The position numbers and the translations under genes are program-made. DNA of 42,947 nt from an uncultured Desulfobulbaceae bacterium. Lineage in GTDB: Bacteria > Desulfobacterota > Desulfobulbia > Desulfobulbales > Desulfocapsaceae. The number at the start of each line of letters is the position of its first letter. Position 1 is the first letter of the stretch. Positions 18,401 to 25,146 of the stretch are shown here, piece by piece. The notes under the pieces were generated by a model. It made no database searches and was not told where the DNA came from. It was given only the letters and a program-made list of their open reading frames with translations. Location: the NCBI GenBank assembly GCA_937132035.1, contig CAKZOA010000227.1:1-42947 (forward strand), given 5' to 3'.

Positions 18401-18839
18401 CTATGAGGAACAGTGCAAGAGCCCTGTCTGTCATCGCATAACCTTTTTATATGGTCTGCTTTACGAGCATGATAACCTCAACAGGGCCACCCACGAAACC
18501 CTGCACGAGCTGTTCGGGGTTGCGACAATTGATGCCCTCGATCATCTGGCGACAATGGTGCGAAAGGGCAGGATTGTGAATAGAGACGGCGAAGACGTGT
18601 ACCTGCCGCAGCTCAAGCGGCTGGCATTTCCCATCACCTTCATCCACGGTGCCGAAAACAGCTGTTACCTGCCGGAATCCACCGCGCAGTCCTATGAGGA
18701 GTTGCGTAAAGCCAACGGCAGTGCGCTGTACCAGCGGCACCTACTTGCCAACTACGGTCATATTGACTGTATTTTCGGAGAGCAGGCGAGCAGAGACGTG
18801 TACCCATTGATGCTGAACCATCTTGAACGTTTCAGCTAA
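15453..18839 (+). CDS. GMC oxidoreductase (cholesterol-oxidase-like) fused to alpha/beta hydrolase
   Basis: A very long (1128-residue) two-enzyme protein; GGAGG at 15441-15445 supports the start. Residues about 15-560 form an FAD-dependent GMC/cholesterol-oxidase-like enzyme: dinucleotide motif VVVGSGYGGS, LGGTSLVNANV, a ferredoxin-like Cys195-x2-Cys198-x2-Cys201-x3-Cys205 cluster, catalytic-region His483 in VHPLGGS, and the closing segment YVMDGAIIPRPLGVNPLLT. Residues about 575-785 form a middle domain beginning ERMTGHVLIGE. Residues about 795-1128 form an alpha/beta hydrolase with LLSHGLGVSS and LLDYRSS. Its nucleophile elbow reads LVHCFGS, placing Cys903 where Ser is usual, and YGHIDCIFG carries the likely catalytic His. 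The fusion suggests that oxidation of an alcohol is linked to hydrolysis of an ester or lactone. The substrate is not proven. Confidence 0.85.
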   Translation: MKRISSPIAEMKQHYTAVVVGSGYGGSIAASRLARAGQKICVLERGREILPGEYPDDELSAAGDFQVDLPRKLLGNPAGLYDFRVNEDINVFLGCGLGGTSLVNANVALEPEPRVFEDARWPQKLREDADGLRRGFKRALQKLEAVPYPADSPVLTKFEQLQASSKKVGGKVYHPPIAVTFKDGPNATGVEQKGCNLCGDCVSGCNHGSKNTVLMNYLPDSREYGAEIFTCVEVLRVEASVGEWRVYYRVIDGGADKFSAPERFITADHVILAAGTLGSTEILLRSAARGLSLSNRLGHNFTGNGDVLGFAYNADSPVHGIGFGSREPEQMMPVGPTISGIIDLRNQPDLEKGMVIEEGAIPGALSSIMPAAFAAAARAAGTDTDVGDIVQEKTREVDSLVNGAYRGAINHTQTFLVMAHDDGAGQLVLEDDKVRVHWPEVGEQSLFTRINKKLKEATAAIGGTYVPNPTWNPVLGHDLITVHPLGGSIMAENGAHGVVNHIGQVFNSSGDDSVHPGLYVMDGAIIPRPLGVNPLLTISALAERNVELLAKAQGWQIDWSTMPRPLPPEHPVKPGLRFTERMTGHVLIGEVLDFEQAEKKARRTGSDCSFILTVTTDDLITMLRDEPHSAMLSGTVSLPALSTAPLMVSDGDFQLLSASPDRIQTKEMVYTMTLTSEDGKKYQFHGKKTIHQDQGADLYADTTTLFVTIFSEDGRQQLGRGILRILTEDLLRQLGTLQVTGETDPARRLQLVAEFGHFFTGSLFDIYGGVFARPTLFNPDAPARKQRQLRLSAPEIHGITAQDGTILRLTRYRGGSKGPVLLSHGLGVSSRIFSLDSIDTNLCEFLFAHGYDLWLLDYRSSIELDASHRPHTGDDIALQDYPAAVDKILLETGVDGLHALVHCFGSTTFFMAMLAGLKGVHSAICSQIGPHVLTPPVTALKSGLYLPDALRFLGVNSLTAYADTHDDWTEKLFNKLVALQPLAYEEQCKSPVCHRITFLYGLLYEHDNLNRATHETLHELFGVATIDALDHLATMVRKGRIVNRDGEDVYLPQLKRLAFPITFIHGAENSCYLPESTAQSYEELRKANGSALYQRHLLANYGHIDCIFGEQASRDVYPLMLNHLERFS

Positions 18840-18856
18840 CCTCGCGGAGATACCAC

Positions 18857-20491
18857 ATGAAAACAGGGGCGCAACCTGAGCAGGCGGCTGGACACTCCTC
18901 AGCGGACGGGGGGAAAACAAAACACGGGCGCAGACTGGGAGATCTGATTTTTGGTTTCCTGATATATGGATTCCTTGGGATGCTATTTGTCTGGAACAAC
19001 CAAACGGCCCGTGAGTTCGTGATCAACAACAGGTATATTTTTGCCATTGGCCTGACTATGGCCGTAGCGGCCCTTGTTTTTGCCTGGGTAAAGCAGGATG
19101 TGGTGAATGCCTCTATTAAGAAACAGGTTGCCATCATCTTGTTTATTGTCATGCCCGTTCTGCTGCTTTTGGTTGGAGCGGTAGTGTTTTTCCCCCTGCA
19201 GGTGCAGATCATAATCCTGCGGATAGTCTTCCTTGCCATCGCCTGTCTGCTGCCTGCGGTGATGTACTACCTCTTCATCGCCAGCAGAAAATCGAGTCTG
19301 CTCCAGGAGTTTTTCACTAACCTTGCGCGGCTCGGTTTGTTCGATCACCAGTCATACTTGGGCCCAGACGGTGAGGTGGAGGAATCAGAGCTTGAGCGGC
19401 GTATGCGAGTTCTCTCCTATGTGCAAAAATTTGAGGCGGTTTATGGGCCAATACCAGAAGAAATGACGGAGAATCTGTTGCACATTACCACGAAGAACAA
19501 CGTTAAGGTGGAGCATAAGATGGCCCGCTACACCTCCGACGTAGGAGGTTACTTCTCGCCTGAAACGGCAATTCCGGTGGTGGTGGCTTCGCTGCTCATA
19601 GGACTCGGCTGGCTGCTTACATTGACTCCCTGGGATTTGTCGGCCATCGACACAGCCGCTGGCGAGGACCTTCGGCTTAGCCTGGTACTTCATGTGCAGT
19701 CGGTTCCGGTCCACTTTGCTTTTCTCGGCGCGTATTTCTTCTCCCTCCAGTCTCTGTTTCGCCGTTATGTACAAAAGGACCTGCGGGCTAGCGCCTACAT
19801 AGCAGTTGTTATGCGTATACTGCTTGCGATTCTGGGTACCTGGGTAGTCCTGGAGATTGCCGAGGGGCTGCCGACCCAATGGAACATCTCGACTGCTGAC
19901 GGGGCCGGCCTTGTCGTGGTGAGTTTCGTCGTCGGCGCGTTCCCTCCGGTAGCCTGGCAGGTTATCACTTCGGCCTTTAGAACAATCACCGGCGCCAGAT
20001 ATTTTGTGCCCAGCCTGCGAAGCGTGATGCCGGTGAGCGATCTCGACGGTCTCACTGTCTGGCACCAGGCCAGGCTTGAAGAAGAAGATATTGAAAATGT
20101 CCCCAATATGGCGAGTGTCGATATGGTGGACCTGCTGCTTAACACCAAAATACCCGCGGACCGTGTCGTCGACTGGGTTGATCAGGCAATTCTTTATACC
20201 CAGCTTGGATGCGAGGACAATAAAGTCCGATCCGGAGATGACAGAGGCGATGCCCCTGGTACGCGAGACCTTCTCCGACGTCATGGCATCAGGACCGCTA
20301 GCTCATTGATACTTGCCTACAAACAGGCTCTTGTTCGGGATGATCTCGACTCGTTTCTGAAGATGTTGCCTTCCTCTGCCAGGCCACGGCTCCTGGCCAT
20401 TGTCGATACCCTGGGCAACAACCCCAATCTATCGTTGATACAGCGCTGGAAACAGTGGGTGATAAGTAGTCGCTTTGTAAGGAGTGCTTAA
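18857..20491 (+). CDS. Polytopic membrane protein of unknown family
   Basis: A 544-residue protein starting 17 bases after the fusion enzyme, with GGAG at 18844-18847. About eight transmembrane helices are visible in two blocks of four: roughly 29-48, 55-75, 88-112 and 114-138, then roughly 233-252, 273-295, 308-328 and 341-362. A charged, probably cytoplasmic segment (about 140-230, with GDGEVEESELERRMRVLSY read through the frame as DGEVEESELERRM) separates the blocks. The soluble C-terminus (about 385-544) carries two repeat-like helical motifs (IENVPNMASVDMVDLLL and LLRRHGIRTASSLILAYK) that resemble helix-hairpin-helix-type pairs. I do not recognise the family. As last gene of the cassette it may anchor or supply the enzymes at the membrane. 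Confidence 0.75.
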   Translation: MKTGAQPEQAAGHSSADGGKTKHGRRLGDLIFGFLIYGFLGMLFVWNNQTAREFVINNRYIFAIGLTMAVAALVFAWVKQDVVNASIKKQVAIILFIVMPVLLLLVGAVVFFPLQVQIIILRIVFLAIACLLPAVMYYLFIASRKSSLLQEFFTNLARLGLFDHQSYLGPDGEVEESELERRMRVLSYVQKFEAVYGPIPEEMTENLLHITTKNNVKVEHKMARYTSDVGGYFSPETAIPVVVASLLIGLGWLLTLTPWDLSAIDTAAGEDLRLSLVLHVQSVPVHFAFLGAYFFSLQSLFRRYVQKDLRASAYIAVVMRILLAILGTWVVLEIAEGLPTQWNISTADGAGLVVVSFVVGAFPPVAWQVITSAFRTITGARYFVPSLRSVMPVSDLDGLTVWHQARLEEEDIENVPNMASVDMVDLLLNTKIPADRVVDWVDQAILYTQLGCEDNKVRSGDDRGDAPGTRDLLRRHGIRTASSLILAYKQALVRDDLDSFLKMLPSSARPRLLAIVDTLGNNPNLSLIQRWKQWVISSRFVRSA

Positions 20492-20564
20492 AGAAACGGT
20501 TTCCCGGCCAAACCTGACCGCGCTATCCGGTCGACTACCAGGAAAGCAAGGATTTTCCACGATG

Positions 20565-20895
20565 TCAATTACGAGGCGAATTCTTTTCATCACGTTCATA
20601 CAAAAATTCGTACCGCACACCCTTGAGCAAACTGTAGCACATGAGAAGCATAATAGCCGTAAAGGGCAGCGCCGCAGCGATGGCCATACGCTGAAGCGCC
20701 TCAAGTCCGCCCGAGAAAAGTAGCACTGCCGCCGTGGTTGAAACCGTGCCTCCCCAGACCAGCTCCTTCAGCGGCGATGGCGTTTCCAGCCCGCCAGAGG
20801 TCATAATGGCCAATACGAAAGTAGCCGAGTCGGCAGAAGTGACAAAAAACACCACCAACAGCAACACAGCAACCGTTTCATTGTCCCCCCTGTCC
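20565..20895 (-). pseudogene. C-terminal fragment of a BCCT-family transporter
   Basis: The minus-strand frame reads VFFVTSADSATFVLAIMTSG, then PSPLKELVWGG, SGGLEALQRMAIAAALPF and LLKGVRYEFLYERDE. This is the tail of betaine/carnitine/choline transporters (BetT/OpuD type), including the conserved FFVTSADSAT segment. A complete protein is about 500-650 residues, but here about 110 remain, and an in-frame stop lies about 15 codons before the recognisable part. There is no start codon with a ribosome-binding site. Transport of glycine betaine or choline was the likely ancestral function. It lies directly downstream of a UspA fragment on the same strand. Confidence 0.8.
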
Positions 20896-21005
20896 AGGAA
20901 AGCTTTTCTTTAAATATTCTGGGCCGTATCCTGGAATGATGAACACGCTGCACGGTGCCCGGTGGGGAAGCTGATCGGCAATTGAGCCGGTGAGTTTTTT
21001 CAATA
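20878..21005 (-). pseudogene. UspA-type universal stress protein tail
   Basis: The segment KKLTGSIADQLPHRAPCSVF matches the C-terminal end of UspA domains, where GS(V/I)...H.APC.V follows the nucleotide-binding loop. Sequence upstream of it in the same frame does not look like UspA, so only about 25-30 codons of the domain survive. The frame then runs on into unrelated residues to 20878. UspA genes often neighbour osmolyte or ion transporter genes, which fits the adjacent BCCT fragment. Confidence 0.6.
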
Positions 21006-21102
21006 TATAAGGGTGATTGACTTTGCCCACCTGGCTTAAGGCCCTGAACAGATACGCTTGAAGAGAAGTATGCGATAACCGGTTGGACCTTAAGATGACG
21101 TC

Positions 21103-22467
21103 ATGAAATTTTCCTACACTCACCCGTTGAAACGAAGTAGGTGCATTACACTAAAGATCTGTCGATATGCATCGTTGTTCATTGCAGTTCTGTTTTTTCC
21201 ACTGATGCTTTCGGCGGCATCGTTGCGAATAGAAGGCGAACGCGCCTGGCTTAAAGCTGAGCATGAGCCTATTTTTGCGGTACTGCAGCTCTTTGAACAG
21301 CGTGGGGTGGAAGTGTTCATCGATCCATCGATTCAGCTGCAGCGCATATCCGGTACCTGGAAAAACGTTGAGATCGGCTGGCTAATCGACCAACTGGCAA
21401 GCCCACACAGTCATATGCTTGAATGGAGAGTGGAGAAAAGTCCTCTCGGTGATCTTTTTCAACTCTCCTCCATACGAATTTTTCCGGAAGGCAAGGCATC
21501 TTCAGCCCGTCCCCTATCCTCTTCAGGAAAGGTGCTAGATGTTGTTGAAGGCGAGAGTGGTATAAAATATATCCGTGGAGAGATACTTGTAGGCTTTAAG
21601 CAAGATTCCACTATCAATGATTTAAACACACTACTTCAGAGGCTCAATGGAACCGTGATTGAAGTGATCGATCCACCCGGTTTATATCGCATTAAACTAG
21701 GCGATGACATGCCGGTTGAAGAAGCTATGAGAATTGCACAGGCACATGAGGGCATTATGGCTTCCGAACCCAATCTGGCATTTCCGACCATCGAGAGCAA
21801 CATCCTTCCTTTAAGCGAAATCGGTGAAGGAATAAACCTCAGCCTGGCTCCTGGTGAGACCGCGATTGCCGTACTCGACTCCGGCCTTGATCCTGATTAT
21901 GTAGACTATCCTTTTATTCGAGGCACCTACGATGCAATTGATCCAAACGCGGAAATCAGCGATCCAACGGGACACGGCACCCTGACCGCTCTTATAGCGG
22001 CTGGTGCCGTTACTCCTCTTGGCGCGAATGCTGCCGAAAGCGGAATTCAGGTACTGGCGATTCGTACCTTCGACAAAAACGGCATGACCAGCTCAGACAC
22101 CATCCTGCGAGCCCTCAAATATGCCGCCGACTCCGGCGTAAAAATAATCAGTATGAGCTGGGGATCGGAAATCGCCAGTCAATTTATGGAAACCGCCATG
22201 GAGTCTGCCAGCCAAAACGGTATAACGCTTTATGCAGCCGCAGGCAACGAGCCGACCGGCGAACCTGTGTATCCGGCTGGATATGACTCGGTAATCGCTG
22301 TGGGCGGCTTGAATCCGGACAGAAGCCGTTGGCAGGACAGCAACTACGGGAATTTTGTCGAACGCTATGAACCAGCCCTGGCCAACTTTAACGATCTATC
22401 CTATGCAGGCACATCTATCGCCAGCCCCTATGCTGCTTTCAAGGCTGCTCAGAAAGCGTCGGAATAG
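21103..22467 (+). CDS. Secreted S8 (subtilisin-like) serine protease
   Basis: A 454-residue protein with a Sec signal peptide (hydrophobic CRYASLFIAVLFFPLMLSA). Residues about 38-105 resemble an STN-type periplasmic module (WKNVEIGWLIDQL). Residues about 150-220 look like a fervidolysin-type propeptide (GEILVGFKQD, PPGLYRIKLGDDM). The peptidase domain carries the triad: Asp259 in AVLDSGLD, His291 in GHGTLTALIAAG and Ser438 in AGTSIASPYAAF; AAAGNEP supplies the oxyanion-hole Asn. The domain ends very soon after the Ser helix, shorter than many subtilases. It is likely exported to the periplasm or outside. It starts divergently from the BCCT/UspA debris. Confidence 0.87.
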   Translation: MKFSYTHPLKRSRCITLKICRYASLFIAVLFFPLMLSAASLRIEGERAWLKAEHEPIFAVLQLFEQRGVEVFIDPSIQLQRISGTWKNVEIGWLIDQLASPHSHMLEWRVEKSPLGDLFQLSSIRIFPEGKASSARPLSSSGKVLDVVEGESGIKYIRGEILVGFKQDSTINDLNTLLQRLNGTVIEVIDPPGLYRIKLGDDMPVEEAMRIAQAHEGIMASEPNLAFPTIESNILPLSEIGEGINLSLAPGETAIAVLDSGLDPDYVDYPFIRGTYDAIDPNAEISDPTGHGTLTALIAAGAVTPLGANAAESGIQVLAIRTFDKNGMTSSDTILRALKYAADSGVKIISMSWGSEIASQFMETAMESASQNGITLYAAAGNEPTGEPVYPAGYDSVIAVGGLNPDRSRWQDSNYGNFVERYEPALANFNDLSYAGTSIASPYAAFKAAQKASE

Positions 22468-22554
22468 GAATGGCTTTTTTCTTGCAAGGTTTTTTGGGTA
22501 TATAAGTCACCTCACCGATAGGAGCCTTAACGTGCTGTCATTAAGTATCTTAAT

Positions 22555-23622
22555 TCAGCTCTGATCCTGTTCCGACTCAAGCAACCTCCTTTTTCTTTCT
22601 GTTCCCCATCGGTAACCACCCGTTTTTCCAGTTTTCGACACAACTCTGTGACAGGGAACGGCTACAGCAAGTTTATTTGAAGCGCATGCAGAAGCTACAG
22701 CACGAACCGCTTTCGGCTTACCAATCCGCTCAGCCACTTCGGTATAGCTCATTGATTCTCCCGGTTTGATTTGTCTTAAAACCGTCCAAACCTGTTGTTG
22801 AAAAGCGGTACCTTGAATATCAAGCGGAAGTTGAAAAGTATCTTTCGGTGATTCTATAAAATCGACTACTTCTTCGAGAAGTGTTTTAAATCCACTATCA
22901 GCCTTGCTGATCTGAGCATTTGGAAATCTGGTATGAACGAGTTCCGGAAGAGTATCCGGGTCATCACCGAACTCAATGAGACAGATTCCTCGATCAGTTG
23001 CCGCAACGATTACCCAGCCAAGAAAACACGTGGCAAGTCCGTAGGTTATAGTTACTCCTTCTGCTCCCTTACGATATACGGAGGGCTTCATTGCCAGTTG
23101 ATCTCGTTTCTTATCGTAGGCAGTGCCACTGGAACCATAGCCTGCCCGATATATCGCCTCGGTGACCGATGAGCTAGATTTGAGATTTTTAAAAAAACGG
23201 AGTGCTTGCTGCCTGCTTGCATACTGCTTGGGAGTGACGCCTACGATCTTTTTAAATAGCCGATGAAAATGATAAGGGCTTAAATTTACCTGCGCGGCTA
23301 ATTCGTCGAGTTTGATAGAGCTTTCGTTTTCTTCCATAATCCTGCAGGCATGAATGATCTTCTGTTCAGTTTCTACAACCTTTGACGTTGCCGCTGGTCT
23401 ACATTTTCTGCAGGCTCGATACCCTGCCGATTCGGCGTCGTCGCAGGTTGTGAAATACTCCACATTATCACGATTAGGCAGCTTTGCATTGCAGCTGGGC
23501 CGACAGTAAACACCCGTTGTTATAACTGCATAATAAAATGCACCATCAGCGTCAGCATTGCTCTCTCTCACTGCCTGCCACCTGGCCTTATCCGTAGAGA
23601 ATTTTTCTGATTTCATATTCAA
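22555..23622 (-). CDS. ada: Ada: transcription activator and methylated-DNA methyltransferase
   Basis: A 355-residue Ada with all three parts. Residues about 8-78 form the zinc-bound methylphosphotriester-accepting domain, with Cys40, Cys44, Cys71 and Cys74 (GVYCRPSC, CRKC). Residues about 85-185 form an AraC-type helix-turn-helix pair (SPYHFHRLFKKIVGVTPKQY). Residues about 192-350 form the O6-alkylguanine-DNA alkyltransferase domain, with acceptor Cys324 in AVPCHRVV. Transfer of a methyl group to the N-terminal cysteine normally turns Ada into an activator of the adaptive response. It lies seven bases after the remains of an EamA transporter gene, so the two were probably one transcription unit. 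Confidence 0.95.
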   Translation of the reverse strand: MNMKSEKFSTDKARWQAVRESNADADGAFYYAVITTGVYCRPSCNAKLPNRDNVEYFTTCDDAESAGYRACRKCRPAATSKVVETEQKIIHACRIMEENESSIKLDELAAQVNLSPYHFHRLFKKIVGVTPKQYASRQQALRFFKNLKSSSSVTEAIYRAGYGSSGTAYDKKRDQLAMKPSVYRKGAEGVTITYGLATCFLGWVIVAATDRGICLIEFGDDPDTLPELVHTRFPNAQISKADSGFKTLLEEVVDFIESPKDTFQLPLDIQGTAFQQQVWTVLRQIKPGESMSYTEVAERIGKPKAVRAVASACASNKLAVAVPCHRVVSKTGKTGGYRWGTERKRRLLESEQDQS

Positions 23623-23629
23623 CTCTCAA

Positions 23630-24164
23630 TCAATGATTCCCAGTTGCCTGTCGTTTCTTAGCGCTGCTGAGAATTGCAGGAAACAAACGGCCATCCATGG
23701 TCAACAGGCCAATACTTATCAGTCCCATTCCCACCATATGCTTAAGTTCAAGTTGTTCTCCCAAAATTGCTGTTCCCAGTAAGGTTGCACTGACAGGTAT
23801 GAGCAGTGTTACAAGAAGCAGATTTGTCGCTCCCGCAGTTGATAATATACGGAAGTAAAGAATATAGGCAAACGCAGTTGAGATTACAGCCAAGCCAAGA
23901 ATTGCCAGCCATATCTCGAAGCCGGGTATCCGCAGTGCAAAAGGTTGATCATAGAAAAGGGCCAGAGGGAGAAGAATCAGACTGGATGCTGTAACCTGTC
24001 CGGTCGCCGTAACCACAGGCTTTATGCCTAAGAGTGTAAAACGGCGGCCATAGATACCTGCCAGAGAATACGAAATTGCAGAAAAATGAACCTCCCCATA
24101 CCATTGACAGAATTATTAAAAGCAGCCATTCATGTGAGGTCATTGAATCTATTTTGGCTTTCAT
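23630..24164 (-). pseudogene. EamA (DMT-type) transporter gene with internal deletion
   Basis: The N-terminus is intact from an ATG (MKAKIDSMTSHEWLLLIILS, then MVWGGSFF). The sequence then jumps in a different frame to AISYSLAGIYGRRFTLLGIK and the normal second EamA repeat (VTATGQVTASSLILL, TAFAYILYFRI, ILGEQLELKHMVGMGLI). About 100 residues of the first repeat are missing, and the join changes the reading frame. An intact protein would be near 290-300 residues with ten helices. The family exports metabolites such as amino acids. This copy should be non-functional, although a start inside the second half (ATG near 24016) could make a half-protein. Confidence 0.8.
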
Positions 24165-25146
24165 GTGTTTTCCTCCGCGTTTTATTAACTGGATTAAAAC
24201 ACAGTATAAAGCCCTCCTGACTATGGAACACTCAGGTTCTTGCTATCTTATTCAAATTTATACTTTTTCGTAAATACTTTCTTTCACCCGCCCGTTCCTG
24301 AGTGTCGATGCGGGCCCCATGGCTGGATTTTCTAATTCTTGCCGGCGCTAATAATGGGTTAATGACAAAATGATTGTTTTAGTTTGCTATAATGAGAAGT
24401 AGCTGATGCATTTTCATGTTATTGCATCTTTGCCTGCCGTTTGCCTGGTAGGCAAGTCTTATCGGGAAGGAGACGTGATTTCAGTTAAAAGAGATCGATG
24501 AATGAAGTTTAACGATATACAAATGAACAATTTCTATGCTCCCTGATCGCAATTTTCCTATAGAAAATCAGCCGGTTCTTTATAAGATGGGGTCGGACCA
24601 AGGCATGTTGTTGATTTGACACAATAATATCATCAACATTAGGCTGTATCTTACCTTAAACCCATCTTTTTAAGGTTCAAAATAGACTTTTAAGGGAAAA
24701 TCGCACCAACAAAAACAGATAGAGAAGAAAAGACACACCATAGCTGATCTCGCACCATAATTACTGAGCATCACAAATTTCGTCCTTCCTGGTTGGTGCA
24801 TGATCTCCAGCATTGTTGGCACTGAAGAGCATCGGGAAACATATCATCCTGATCGCGTAACTTCCGTTTTTAGATTGGCCAATCGAAGGTGGAAGTATTC
24901 TACCCACCACCAAATTTGCCTGTCTAGGGGGCGTATCCTCTGAAATTGTCTCTTGATGACCGCGCCAGCATTTTATTCACTTTTCCAGAAGGCATCTCTT
25001 CCGCTTGATAGGTCGGAACATGGGATTCTGGCTTCATTGGTAAAAAGATAGCGAAAGCTGCCTAAAGAAGGTATTTGTAGTGGTTATTGAATTGGATGGA
25101 TTATTTTGGGAAATTTTTTTGTTTTCCCATAAAAAAACAAATACAT
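24165..25146. other. Long gene-free region before the PAS hybrid kinase
   Basis: Nearly 1 kb without a supported gene. It is AT-rich compared with its surroundings. Visible structures are an imperfect inverted repeat TTGCCTGCC/GGTAGGCAA at about 24428-24454, a GGAG followed by a GTG-initiated nine-codon frame (about 24469-24501), and a 12-base perfect palindrome GATTGGCCAATC at 24873-24884, itself enclosed by CTTCC...GGAAG arms. Short minus-strand frames in 24700-24930 give no recognisable family. The 3' part should hold the leader of the kinase gene. Confidence 0.4.
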
